This document shows positions 22,676 to 35,070 of a stretch of DNA of 64,000 nucleotides, piece by piece. The notes beneath the pieces were generated by a model. The model saw only the letters and a program-made list of their open reading frames with translations, made no database searches and was not told where the DNA came from. This DNA comes from Celoporthe dispersa (lineage: Eukaryota > Ascomycota > Sordariomycetes > Diaporthales > Cryphonectriaceae), in the NCBI GenBank assembly GCA_016584495.1, contig WAID01000006.1, forward strand, positions 1,798,001 to 1,862,000, in the 5' to 3' direction. How positions within the stretch are numbered: the first letter of the stretch is position 1; every line of letters starts with the position of its first letter. The position numbers were made by a program, and so were the translations under genes.

Positions 22676-25000
22676 TAACAGAACACGGACAAGTGAGAGC
22701 AAGAAAAGACCAAAAAGAAAACACAAAAAATAGTAAAAATGAAACCAAGATAAAATAATAATAATAACAATAAAATAAACCCCGTGGTCATCAGTCATAA
22801 TCGGTTGTTCGCCGATTCTTAAGCGCCCTGACAGCTTTTCGGTGGACATGGAACCTCAAAGTACTGACGTCAAGCCCCCTCCTCCCCTCCTCCCAAACCA
22901 CCTGAGCGGTGTGAGACATTAACCCATACCGTGGCTTTGAGACAGAATTGCCTTGGTAAAAGCCCTGACACGGCGGGCCATGTGGAAGATGCACACCCGA
23001 CAGTGCCGGCGTGCATGACCAAGACGTGAGGGGTGGGAAAAACGGCCGCCTGCTCGGGGAAGAATGTAGCCCCCTTCCCCCCCCCTCGCTTCGTCCTGCT
23101 ATTGGTCCTCTTACGAATATGCCTTGTTTGACCCCAACAGGTCTTGGGTGAGCTGACACCCTTCACAAAAAGAAAGAAGGAAAAAAAAAGAAAAAAGAAA
23201 AAAGGGCGGAATTTCGGGGGGGGGAGAGAGGGAGAAGAAGGCCTGCTCCTCCCTCGTAGGCGAGAATGGGCTTCCTTTGCTGCCTCGGGTTCAGGGAGGT
23301 GGCGGCCGTTACAGCTAGAGTCGAGAGAACGACGTGGCAAGCAGATCCCGAGTATGTAGGTGATCTGTCATATTTTCTTTTCGATTTTTTTTTTTCATCT
23401 TGTGGGAGGCGGGCTGGTTTCCACCACCCATCGGAGGACCAGCTTACTGGGGGCCAAGGGGCAGTTCTTAGCGAGGCCCCATGCGGTACATGACAGGCAG
23501 ACGAGATCCATAACCTTAACCAACCACCGTAAGAGAATACGTGGTGGATGATGATGATGATGATGTACTTCTTTCTCAATAAGCAGCAACTTTGTTTCTT
23601 CTGCCGTGGAAGAACCAAAAAAAAAAAAAAAGACAAAAGAAAGAGAAGGGAAAGAAAAAAACAACAACAACTAGAAACCCCCCTCCCGTCCTGGCACAAT
23701 GAGAAGCACGGGATTAGGGCCTTGCCTTAAAATCGAGTCCTTCTTTTTCTCCCTTCTTCTTCTTCTTTCTTTCTTTATCCTCGCTGCACCTTGTGAGATG
23801 GTGTCTTAATCTCTGTCAGATATGAACCCCCACCCCTTTTCCTCCCTCCGCAGATGATTCTGAATCATACCTGTGGGACACCTCGGCGGAACCAGAGAGC
23901 GCGTGATCCTACCACCCGTCTGACGAGGAGGGACCAAGAGACAAAGACAAAAAAAAAGCTGGGGGCCACCAGACAGAACCACCAATCCGCTCATTCGACG
24001 CATAACGAGGTCTTATTTATTTGTTATGTCCCGCCCCCCCCCTCTCCGGATCGTACAGCAGCCGGCCTGAGTAGGTGGGTCAGCTCAGGCGATATGGCGA
24101 CCACACCAGACAGGTGGTGGAGAATAGAAAGGAAAAAGAAAAAAAGGAAGATTGGATATCGACCAGTGTCTTATCTCCATAAGCATCTCATAAGCAAGCC
24201 ATTATGGTGCGATCAGTACCAAAAAAAAAAAAAAAGGTTCAGATTGACTTGTTAGATCCCGTACAATCTCGCCGGGGCTGACCTTGATGTTCGGTTTTCG
24301 GGAAGGGTTTATTTATTTTCGGCTCAAGATAGAAGCAGGAGGTGTGCGCCTGGACAGATTGTAAAGGTGTCATGTTCCATGGGCTTCCCAAGGTCGCCGA
24401 CCAGAGAGCAATCATCAGAGGGGAAAGCTCAGCTACTCTGGGCAGTGCATGAACGCCCCGCCCGTCTCTCTCTCTCTTTCTCCCTCCTCGCCTCACCTGT
24501 CCCTCGGCGGATAATACGGCAACCCGGCCGCTCGGACATTGTCGTAGATCTACGACAAGCGCCCCAAGGGCTCTAGTTTCAGCACGCATCTTTTTTCTTC
24601 TTCTTTCTTCTCTCCCTTCTGGTCTGCAGGTGACCAACTGACGAGGAGCGCTATGCAGGTAGGCCCTCCCCCTTGCCAGCTCACCTGGTCTGTTTGCCCC
24701 CTCCCTCTCTGCCTGACCTTTCCAGAGGAGCGGATTTCTTTTTCCTTTTATACAAAAAAAAATCTTATTGTTGAATCCCTTTCCATCTTATATCCAGGGA
24801 TCCAAACATCCAAGCCCAGTCCAGCCGCCCACAGATCTAAGACCTGTGGTCCTTCCATTCTTGTCTTGTTTCTCGGCAGTCTCCAGTCACAAGCAAGGGA
24901 GATCCTGCCAGGGTGATCGACTCTGAAGCTCTGGCGGGTTGGCTGGCCTCAAGCCATTTCTGCCGGGTTGTACGGGGTAATACGAGGAGGAATTAAGAGT

Positions 25001-28000
25001 GTGCGCTGTATTCTTCTTCCTGTCTGACCCCTCCTCCTCATGCTTGCTTTGCAGTTTGCCACATCCTTGCTGTGAAGGCTACGTGGGAAAGAAAGAAGAA
25101 GAAAAAAATCGAACATGGTGACATGTCTCGTCTGAATGTTGAGAGACTCTCTCGCCCGAGTAAGATCCCCGCCCCCCTCTCCGGCGGTAGCCGTGGGAAT
25201 CCTGCTTTCTCAGCCGCAACAGCCGGGAATACGTAAGAGTTCCCCTGCATTGATGCCATCGGGCGTCCTCGGCGGACTGAATGGGAACTAGAGGCTTTTT
25301 AGAGCTTCGAGTGGAGGGGAAAGAGAGGAGAGGAGGAGGAGTCATAGCTAATGGCATGACCTGTTACAAAAGAGGTTCACTGCCTGCCCAGTCTGTGGAT
25401 CTTGATGTCGTTGTTGTTCGTTGGGCGTGGCGCCCGCGAAACATGGCTTGTGAGAGGCAGAGACAGCACGCGGCAGACTTGGGACCAGCCTCACAGACGC
25501 TTTCCTTGCCGGCATGTCTGATTTGGCCAAGCACTTGGAAGAGAAAGTAGGAGGAGGATCTAGGTTAGGGGGAAGGAAGAAAAGAAACAAGACAAAATCA
25601 AGAAAACACAAGCCTCTTCGGCTCACAGATTCAGCCCAAAGATCAGATCCAGGCCTAAATCCTGGTTGTTCCGGTCTCATCGGGTAGCAAACCATCAGGC
25701 CTCCTTTCTCTCTCTCTTTCTTTTAGAGAGACATACAGCAAACAAGCACAAGACACGAATGCCTTGGTAGGACGGCCGCGGAGAGCTGCTGACGACGGTT
25801 CCAGATCCCGGAAGGCAGCCTGCAGCGGCAAAGTGCAACAACGCTGTTGACATCGAGGGCGGGAGCGGAATTCGCTCCGCACCCTTTTGCCCTTTGGCCC
25901 CCTCTCTCTTTCTTTTCCCCCTTCCCTTCCCTCTCTCTCTCTCTTGCTTCCTTCCATCACATCCCATCTGATGTCGTGCAGCAGGATTAGTATGGGGGCC
26001 TCGGCTGCAGCACAGGTGACCCCCCGGAGTGATGTATGGACGAGCGTACCATCTCGCGCGCCGGCAGAGAGGTTCCCTCCCCCCTCCCTTCCCGCCGCCA
26101 TCTCACCGGATCCCGCCGCGCACACGTATTGCCACCAAATCTGATGGCACAGCTGACATCATCTACGATTGGGCGGGGTTTGACTGGTGGCATGCCGCTT
26201 GACACAAAGGGTGACTTGCAACCTCGAGACAAACATTTATTTCAGTGGGAGAGTTTTCTGGGAGTACAGGTGTCAGCTCAGGGTTCCCGGGCATGAACGG
26301 GACGAATTAACACCACCATCATGATAAGACAGGCATAATTCCTTCACATCAGCAATCACACGAGCAGCCAGAGGAGTACATCCATGCGCAAAATACCCGT
26401 ATGTCCTGAGGGAGGACAGGAAATTAGAGGTTGGATACACAACAAGGAGCAAGATGAAAACACACAAGAAGACGCCTTGAGACCTGGCAGGTCAGGTGGC
26501 ACGACAGGCACATCCCGGACAAGGGGATGATGGATGAAAGTACAAGTGCTACCCTGCCAGCCATCATATTCATGAGGAGTGCCTATTTTCCTTGTTTCCG
26601 TGTTGTACATCGATTAGCAACTGTCCAGAGGGTGCTGGCCCGGTCGCCCAGTGCGCTGTCGTCGAGATGCAGCGCTCGAGAGATCCTGTCCCCTGCGAGA
26701 CCACTGCCGAGCAACATCGGAAGATGCAAGTTGTACCTTGGTGGTCCATGCTGAGCAATGTACATAGTAACGCGCCACCACAGACAAGCGTGGATGATCA
26801 TGTACGGTGTATACTCGTTTTTCGTCTTCACCTAGGTGGGGGGAAGGGGATCCTGTAGGATGGACTGTGAAGCTGGCTCGTCGCTCGAGAGGCCAGCCCT
26901 GAGACCGAGACCGAGGAGGAACAAGAGGGTTTTTGGTGGTTTTTTTTTTTTTTTGGCCCGCCCGCTTACTCTCCTGGGCCGCGCCGCCACATTCGAATCC
27001 GGGGTCAACAAGAGGAAGAGAACACAGCAGAGAGAGCACGTAGCAATACATACTGTAGTACATGGTGACTGTGGTGGCAGAGAGGAGATGACAGACACCC
27101 AGAGAGAGGGTAGGCCCTCCCAGGCCCCATGAGGAGGAGGAGCAATGACTCGCCCCCTTGCCAGAGCGCGTGATCAAATACCACCACCCTGCAAGATAGA
27201 CTTTCCGATGTTGGTGTCATGTCGAGACCTCTCTGCTGCGCTGTCCACATCTTTTCCCTCCCGGCCCTTGTCTTCTCTTTTCTCCCCCAGCGAGGAGACG
27301 AGATTGGATCGGATCGGTCATGTGGATACGGAGAGGGAGAAGGGGTCCTCGAGATCGGACGGTAACATTTATTGACCAATATACCATGCATTGCACATGG
27401 CAGCAAAAAAAAGCCTTGTTTTTGTCTTCTGCCCGTGAGGTGTCCCATGACTCGCGGCTGGAGTTGCCGAGAATTAACCTACTTGTTTACTGACCTGCTT
27501 TGTGTATATCTACTTGTGTACATTTCCAGTACCATGGTCCCTGTTGGCTGGGCATCAATGCCGTGGACCCCTGGGCTCTGATCATGGAACCTTCTCTCTC
27601 TCCCTTCCCTTGTACATAGTAGACGGATGGTGAAAGTACTGTACATGTACTCGATGATGTATCTCGCTGTCTCTCTTTTTTTTTTTTTTTTTTTTTAATT
27701 CTCTTTCCTTTCTTTCTTTTTCTTTTCTTTTTTTTCTTGGCCTTTTCTTCATAAGCCATGACCTAGCTAGGAAGGATTCTAACCATTTATTTTTTAAAAT
27801 AAATAAAACCACCAGAGTAATACACCACCACCAGCCCAGTTCCCGCCACCGTCACGGGCTCTCTCTCCCCTTTCTCTCCCCTCATCCACCAACCATACGG
27901 CAAGCCCACGCGAACTCTATCCTGTAACATCGCGTGCCGCTAGACCCTCGATCAAGGGTGTGGGGTGGGATCCTCAGCACCATTGGGCAGATCTACTCCC

Positions 28001-30590
28001 CGCCCCGCTCCCCCCCTCCCCCCGTCCTGTACAGTACATAGTACTTAAGTACCAGGAAGAGAAAAGGAAGAAAGAAAGAAGAAAAAAAAAAAGGGTTCCA
28101 ATGTCAGATTCCCGTCGTTTCCGTTCAACCCGTCAGTTCCGCTGCAGGGTTCTTATTCCTTCTCAGCTGAGCCAAGGAGAGGAGAGGGGAAATGCGAAAG
28201 AGAGAGAGAGAGAGTCGTGCGCGCACAGATGATGGATTCTTCCCTCTAGTTTGTAGATGCATCGATCGGACGGGAAGGCCTTTTTTTTCTTCTTCTGGTT
28301 CCTTTTTTTGCTCCACATGTCATGTCACCAAGTGCCTGGTTGGCATCTTAGCCGGCTTGCTAGATTGTAAAACCGTTGAGGCTTTTTATTTATTCTTATT
28401 TTCTTTTCTGTAATTTGTGATGTGTCTTTTTTGGCCACGGGAACGAAGGTTTCTCTGGGGGGGAGGGGGAGGGGTTTGGTGGAGAGAGAGGGTGGCGGGC
28501 TGTACTGTACCGCACCCCCCCCCCTTGCCGGGTTTTTGGTGGTTGTTTTTTTATTTTAATCCCTCCCTTTCCCTTTATTTCTCCTTTTCACACGAGGGCG
28601 GCTGGAGGCGGCTAACGAAAGGGTAGGGTCCACGTCATGCATGGGCTCGCACCGTCACAGTAGTTGCGTGTCATGGTGCTTCCAGAGGAGATCACATGAA
28701 CACGAGCGGAACTTGGAGGGTGGAGATTGGTTTCCTGTGTGTGTCTCTCTCTCTCTTTCTCCTTCAGATGCCCCTGCTCCCCCCCCCCTTCTCTCCAAGA
28801 ATTTTTTTTATTAAAAAAAAAACACACTTTCTGTACTGTACAATCATAGTATGATGTACAGTTGGGTATTCAATGATCTCCCGCTCGTCGATCCCACGGT
28901 ACCCCATTCTCGTGAATGATCCATCATAAATAGTACGGTACACTATGTATAGTAAACTGATAGATGCCCAAGGGCAGATCGAAACTTTACTCAGCGGGCC
29001 TTTTTTTCTTTTTCCTCTTTCCTGGTTCTTTGGGCTGAGTTATGTTTCCGAAGATCTGCAAACCCACATTGACCAACTACTCGTTCCCTTCATCCTGCTC
29101 TGCCTGCTGCTTTCATGGTCTGGAGCCGGCCCCGTCCGGGAACCTTGGAGCCTTACCACCACAGGTACTATCTGGCTATGTAAGTCAAGTACAAGTTAGC
29201 AGCCCTTTCCGGGGCCGTGGATTGCCTGGGTCTGCCCTGTCCAGCCTGATGGAGCCCTAGCCGCCCCCCCCCGGACCGTTTGGCCAGGTTGACAAGTCGA
29301 GCCGACCAAATTCTTAGCCCCGGGGGCTAAAAGGGTTCTCCGTCATTCTTCGTCTTCCTTCTTTTGTTCGGCGCTGAACGGGAACGACGTCAGCTGCTCG
29401 TCGTGGTGGTGGTGGTGGTGGTGGTGGTATCTTCTTTCCTTCTCGCCTGGTTTCTGTGAGGGACTGAGAATTTTTTTTATTTTAAAAAACAGACCGCCTC
29501 GGAGGAGGCTTGTCTTCACTGTCCCTCCCCCCTTCTGCCTCTCACGTAGTCTCTCCCTCTCGTTTCGGAGCCAGTCGTGGATAACTTGCACGAGAAACAC
29601 AGGCGCCGTGTAACAAGTCTAGGATTGGTGCTTTGAGTCCTTGGTCATGGCGCAGGACAAGACATCGAAGAGCGACTAAGATGGCAGGTTGGCATATCAT
29701 ATAGATTGAAAATTTTGTGATAATAAAAAAAAAAAAGAACTGCTCTTCTTGATGGATGATTGATGATGATAAACCACAGGCGTCTCTCTTTTTTTTTTTC
29801 CTTTTCTTCTTCTCGGCCGCTTTCCCGCAGGAAGTATCAAGTCGCCTTGGGCTGCTATTTATATCGCTTCTGAAATGGAACTATGAAGATGAATGTTTGT
29901 GCTGAACAACGATGGTCTTGTGAGAAGATAAAATGAGCAAGCTCATTTTCGTCTCTTTTTTCTCCCCCTCGCTGCGGGAAAGAAAGAAAAAAAGATCAGG
30001 ATATGATATGAAGCAGGACACCGACGCCCAGCATGATGCCAGTTATGTGAGAGAGAAATTCCAGCTGTCCACCACATCTTCCCGTCCGTCCACAACAGGC
30101 ATGACAATATAATGCTCTCAACCCCCCGCCTCCTCCACCTCGCCGAAAGCCGATGATGATGACGATAATGTTTGTTGTGTATATATACAGGGTCCTCGAG
30201 GTTGTGAAATGTATGCGCTTTGACATTGCAAAACCCGCCTAGCCAAAAAAAAAAAAAAAATAGAAATAAGAATAAAATTAAAGAAATAAAAACAAGAGAA
30301 AAAAGACCCGACCTGACAGATATGGGTATAGAAGGAAAGGTTCAGCATGGAGACACATTTGGAAAGTAAATAAAAAAAAAAGACTCGGTCGTTAAATAGG
30401 GATATCTTCGTGTTTTGATCGACTCCGCTGTCTCACAAATGATGGCGTATGGCTGTTGTTATTGTTGCTGCTGTTGTTATCAAACTGGTGGATGGCGTGC
30501 AAGGGACAGTCTTGGCTTGGAGGGGGGGCGGCCTCCCGTCCACGTCCGGTTTTGCGTGGTCGACAGACGCTCTTTTGCGCCCCGGCCGAC
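25001..30590. other. Gene-poor region, part 3: sequence downstream of the GATA gene
   Basis: No recognisable coding sequence. Notable contents are a T21 run at 27676-27696, a cluster of GTAC tetranucleotides at 27600-28960, (TGG)n at 29404-29428, T/A palindromes at 28802-28822 and 29471-29489, and A-rich stretches at 30245-30305. The last part (to 30590) should include the 3' UTR of the minus-strand GATA gene; its exact end cannot be set by eye. Confidence 0.6.
28041..28052. repeat. Perfect 12-bp palindrome GTACTTAAGTAC
   Basis: Self-complementary 12-mer within a GTAC-rich stretch; could be a dimeric protein site, or just part of the GTAC-enriched background. Confidence 0.8.
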
Positions 30591-32097
30591 CTAGTTCCTC
30601 TCTACCGAGGGCCTGGCACGGACATTCTTGGCATCGATCTGCTTCTTCCTCTCGAGCTTGGCGTAGTGGAGGCCGCAGGCATTACACAGCGTGCGCGCGC
30701 CGTCGGGACCACGGCGCCACTCGGGCGTGTCGATCCTATTGCAGCTGTGGCACCGGCCAGGAGGAGCAGCGCGCTGGTTCACCAATGCCAGTCAGTATTT
30801 GGAGGGCCTCTTCAAGACAATGGGTCGCCCAAAAGGGAAGGGGGGTGGGGGGGGGTTGGGTTGCCCACTTACGCCTCGTCGCTTTTTTTACACTAGACAT
30901 CTCGTACGGGGATTTTATCCCGTCACTGCCGTACATCATGACATCCTCGTCCTCATAGGGCGCCTTGCCACGGCTGGCTTCTCGGGCCCGGTCGTTGATG
31001 ATGTTGCTGTGCTGGACCATAGTCCGCAGCTGGTCTAGCATCCCTTTCATCCACTCGGCCATATTGATCATGTCGGTCACCTCCCGCTCTGACGGTATCC
31101 GCGTGGGTATGTGAGACGCTGGTCCTTGCTCCTCGGCAGCGCATCGGCCGTAGGCATCTGCAAAGTTGAAGACGGTTCGCGAGCCAGACGCAATCTGCTT
31201 TTCCTGTTAGTTATTTTGATACAAAAACCTAACTCGAAAGAAGGGAAAAAAAAGGAGACCACCTCGAGACACGTACCTTGGCTAGTGCTTCTTGGTACTG
31301 CCATGCCTCAAAGTGCCTGTTGAGCGTCTGCTCATACTTCTCCGCTGACCTCCTGCCGTAGTCCACCTCCTCATGCATCGAAGCTCGCGATGCGTCATAG
31401 GGCGAGGGGAGCGAGGGGCCAGCAGAATACCGCGGCGACATGGGGTGTGCCGAGAGGGGCAGCTGCCCTGGTGGCAGCTGTGATGGCTGTGGCGGATAGG
31501 GCATGCCTGCTGGGTCCGATATGGTAGAATGAGGATACCCGGCCGACCTGTGCACCTCGGCATGACGCTCTGCCATGTGTTGCGCGTCCGTCCTCAGCGG
31601 CGGCGGTGATGGCCGAGCTCCCAGGTGGTATGTATTAACTGGCGGTGGCGGCGGCGGCCGCGCGTGGAGCGGAGGAGGTCGGTTGGGATCAGCAAAGTGT
31701 GGCATGGGCTCGCCGCCCCTCGTGGGGAACGACGTCGGGTTGTGCAACGACCTCGGCGAGGGGTGTTTGTCCTGGGGAGAGGAGAGCTCGGCTGCATAGG
31801 AACGGGGGCGGCTGCCGCGCCTGACGCGAAAGGAGACGGGAGGCTCGGCGCGCCCGAGACTGATGTGGAAATCGAGGACGGGTAGCCTGCTGGCGTCGGT
31901 GGCTTCGCGCCTATCACCTCCTGTATTGAAGGCAACGACTGCCGCAGGGGCTCGTGGTCCTCCATCCTCCTGGGCTCGACGGGTGACATGATGGCCGTGC
32001 CGCTGGGTCCTGCTGGCGAATGAGAATAGTTGGAAGAGTAGGGAGGGTGGTGAGGTTGATAATGAGGTACGGGGTTCATTAATGTCGCTGTCGCCAT
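30591..32097 (-). CDS. nsdD: NsdD/SUB-1/Csm1-type GATA zinc-finger developmental regulator
   Basis: Sequence-specific transcription factor of the NsdD (Aspergillus), SUB-1 (Neurospora), Csm1 (Fusarium) family, which controls sexual development, conidiation and light-linked secondary metabolism; nuclear. Exons on the minus strand: 32097-31277, 31194-30873, 30773-30591. Introns are 82 nt (GTACGT donor, CTAAC branch) and 99 nt (GTAAGT donor, CTGAC branch). About 441 aa, close to the 461 aa of A. nidulans NsdD. Visible blocks: SLPSIQEVIGAKPPTP near the N terminus, a DKHPSPRSLHNP block, a Pro/Ser-rich middle, an SEREVTDMINMAEWMKGMLD helical block, KSPYEM, then RAAPPGRCHSC and the GATA finger. The finger is CX2CX18CX2C (type IVb), at the extreme C terminus, followed by a basic tail. 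Two single-base frame breaks occur: the G4 run at 31774-31777 (one base short) and the T7 run at 30883-30889 (one base long). Uncorrected, the first leads to a stop at ~31594 and loss of the finger. No other gene lies within 16 kb. Confidence 0.93.
30675..30752 (-). other. GATA zinc finger (CX2CX18CX2C)
   Basis: Starts CHSCNRIDTPEWRRGP and ends LCNAC; all four zinc-ligand cysteines are present and the loop is 18 residues, as in NsdD and White-Collar-type fingers. A basic LERKK tail follows, as expected for DNA contact. Confidence 0.97.
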
Positions 32098-33500
32098 GGT
32101 CGGTCCCTCTACGTGGGATATATACCTAGAATCTCTTTTTGAGCGTGTAAAGATGCACTGGTCAGCATGGCCTACAGTACCGGAGATGATGGTTGAGGAG
32201 AACTTGAGTCGTGCGCATATCTGCTGTGAATTTATAAACACACACACCTTTGCCTGGCAGCGGAGTTGCCCACTTCCATAACGGCACAGGATCAGGTCAC
32301 TTGAGTCAAGACCCCCAACGCTCAGGCGAGAGTGCTCAAGCTTAATTCATCTGATGGCACACCGGTCCTTGTTTTTTTTTCTTTCTTTCTTTTTTCTCTT
32401 CTTCTTCCCCTGCAGGTCTCTCGGAAGCTTGCAATGATTTTTTTTTTGACGTCGCTGCCGCAAACAAAATAATGGTATCTCAAGAAGCCGTGGTCAAAGG
32501 GGAACTGCTGGTCTGAGAGCGTCAAAATTGCCTGATCCCAGAATTTCTTTTCTTCTCTTGTGAGGTGTTCGGGTGGTAGAAGAAGTGCTCAGGTGCTGGA
32601 CGGGACGTGCCAACAGGGTCGACTCGCAACGACTCGGAGATTTGGTAGTTGAGACCCCAACCAAGACGTCTTCGCAAGGTCGGCCTGTTTGTGTATGTGT
32701 GCGCGCCGGAGTCTTTGTCTCCCCAGCTCTCATGCAACAAAAGAAAGTTCGGGGGAAGTAGGTGATGTCAAACAAGGCGAAGGAAATCCAGTGCCTACCT
32801 GACAGAACCCGAATGCACGAAGTCCACGTGGGGAGCGTCGTGACCCTCTCTCGGCTCTCGAGAGATTTCGCTGCCGAACCGGGTCTCTCGACAAGAGGAC
32901 CGCCTTGTTGCTGTGCGGGCGGAGTGATGCTTGTACAGCTGAAGATCGCTGTCGGAGAACGCCCACGGAAGAGTGGTCTGGGTTTGGGTGAGGTGGTCGG
33001 ATGCGGGTGTGCGCGTCGCGATATTCCCAGAGGTCTCAGCAGTGCAGGCCGCGGCCACAACACACGTATTCGCGTTGGTGGGAGACCACAATGCTGAGTT
33101 GTCGTGGACTAGCTGGCTCTCGGTCCGTTGTCGTCTTCCGGTACGTCGAGTGAAGCGTATGTATTACAAAACACACACACGCACACGCACACACACACAC
33201 ACACAGAGCGCTTGAGCCTCGTTCGCGGCGCCCTCCTCGACCGGGTGACCGGCAAGCGCAGCTCTTATCGTTCTTGTTCTCTTTCTTCTACCCAAAGGTT
33301 TGACGAGTCCACGTGAGGTTGGCTCTGCTCGGTAGGAGGGAGGCAAGGTAAGGTAGGTAGGTGGTGGTGGTGGTAGTAGTATAAGGCTGAAAGAGGAGAG
33401 ATGAGAAAAAAGAGCCCAGGCTCTGTCACAGGTGAGAATCAGGGAAGACGTCAAGTACTAATAAAGAAACTGCCATTTAAGCTGGGCTGGCGGGAGGAGG
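32098..33500 (-). promoter_or_regulatory. Upstream/leader region of the GATA gene
   Basis: Sequence immediately 5' of the NsdD-like start codon. Short upstream ATGs are present on the minus strand, including one in the same frame at about 32247 that would add roughly 50 residues without resemblance to the family. NsdD genes in other fungi are known for long spliced leaders, so part of this region is probably transcribed; I cannot place a transcription start. A CA run lies at ~33171-33204. Confidence 0.4.
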
Positions 33501-34032
33501 AGGGGAAGGGGGGGGTGTGAAGGGTATGTATGAGATAAAGTTTGCCGACGGTAGGGTACACGGGCAAGACTTCTAAAACAAAAAGACAAGGGCAGAGCTT
33601 GATAGACTCGAAAGAAGGTGTGCGATCTTGCCTGAACTTTGGGCGCCAGGGCATTACATGGCGCATAGCGCAAGGCTATCCAGTGACAAGCAGGAGGTGT
33701 GTCTCCAGTCCCAGTGGCAGGGCCGCGGATTTTCTTGGGTCTGGGGGGAGAGGGAAGTAGCGGGAAAGAGGAAAAAAAAAAAAAAAAAGAAAAAAAAAAA
33801 AAAGAGACAAAGTACAGCTGGGGAAAGGTACTTGAGGTGTACCATGGGCAACTCCACCGGCACAGGCCAGGCACAGGCGCAGGCACAAGGCACGCAGGGC
33901 AACCGCAGCCACTTGGTACCGATGTACCATCACATAGTACCTCTTAACCATGTCTGGTAGGGTGATGAGCGCCCAAGGCAAGAGGCGGAAAGCTTCCCTG
34001 CAGGCGCGGGTGCTGGGATGTGCTAGGTACCT

Positions 34033-34056
34033 CCGGTACCTGCTACTTCGTACCGG
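34033..34056. repeat. Inverted repeat CCGGTAC - 10 nt - GTACCGG
   Basis: Perfect 7-bp arms at 34033-34039 and 34050-34056 with a 10-nt loop, inside a GTAC-enriched stretch. Confidence 0.85.
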
Positions 34057-35028
34057 TGGATCGCGGGCACAACAGGGGGGGAAGGACCACCTGGCGCCTC
34101 ACCGCGATATCCAGAGGATCCCTGGTCCCTGCCCATCCATGCGAATATGTCGATGTACTGTAGCATGGAAAACCGGGGCGATCTGGGAGGCGCAGAAAAC
34201 GCAAGAACCCTGCACGACGCTAGGGACACGGTGACGAGGACAGATGGGCAGGGGGGTGAGCCGGTGAGGTGGGGGGTTTGGTTGGAAAAAGAGGTGGTGG
34301 TTGTTTTAAGGAGAGACGGGGGGGGGGGGAAACAAGAAGAGAAAAGAGAGAGAGGGAGAGAGAGAATGGTGCTGTGCCAGCCAGCCCTTTGGGTACCACT
34401 GCTACTGATAGTCCATCTATGCCGTATCATGGCACAGTACGTCGTATGTACATTACACGGTTTAGTGGTGTGGACTTTGTGACCTGTTTGCCAGGCTGGT
34501 TAGTGGGCGTGACGAGCAAGACAAGGTTGGGCGTGGCCACTCATCCGTCCATCCATCTTCCGCCTTGCGGGACCTGAGACTTTGAAAGTGGTCCCAGGGG
34601 TTCAGCAGCATGTACTATGAGGTATGTATTATGGTATCTGTCCTCTGCCATGTTTTCCCTTCTCTTTCTCTTCTCCTCTTACACGATGATGAGAAGAAGG
34701 AGGGGAAAGGGGCAGAGAAGAAAAAAAAAAGGGGGGCGGAGACCCTGATTCAGGCGTGCTGGCTCACGAGTGAGCTACTGGTGAGGGAGGAATGGCCCTC
34801 CTTGACGTGTCCTCCGTCTGAGCCAACGGTCCGCCGAACGCCACGCTGACAGAAGCAGTGATGGGGCTGTATAGAAACAAAGAGACGGCCCCCAGACAGA
34901 CAGAAAGGGGTTGGGTGGGTGGGTGTGTGTGTGTGTGATATGCTCGGGCTGTCCCATACAGGAGAAAGGGAGAGAGAGAGAGAGAGAAAGAGAGAGAAAC
35001 AGCATGGTGTCAGGCTGGAGATGGCGCC

Positions 35029-35070
35029 AGGCCGCGCCAGGCCAGATCAGATCAGGCCAGGCCAGGGCAG
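35029..35070. repeat. GGCCAG / ATCAG short tandem array
   Basis: Alternating GCCAG, GGCCAG and AGATCAG units over about 40 nt, giving several local direct repeats. Confidence 0.75.

Larger units (their letters stand above)
20001..25000. other. Gene-poor region, part 2: low-complexity DNA
   Basis: No frame looks coding. Contains (TC)n at ~20187-20210, a 27-nt poly-A at 20307-20333, an ACG/ACT/ACC trinucleotide array at ~20937-20986, T-rich blocks at 21484-21660, an (AC)n run at 22638-22675, (GAT)n at ~23546-23566 and many A-runs on the plus strand (23165-23205, 24223-24236). Confidence 0.65.

Noticed and set aside
26985..27010. B-box-like ATTCGAATCC on the plus strand
   Set aside because: The bases flanking the loop do not pair as a T-stem on either strand and there is no A-box or acceptor stem.
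31740..31810. An intron explaining the first NsdD frame switch (CCCCAG acceptor-like site)
   Set aside because: The only phase-compatible donor (GTTCCT) would give a 32-nt intron, too short for splicing; a one-base change at the homopolymer is simpler.
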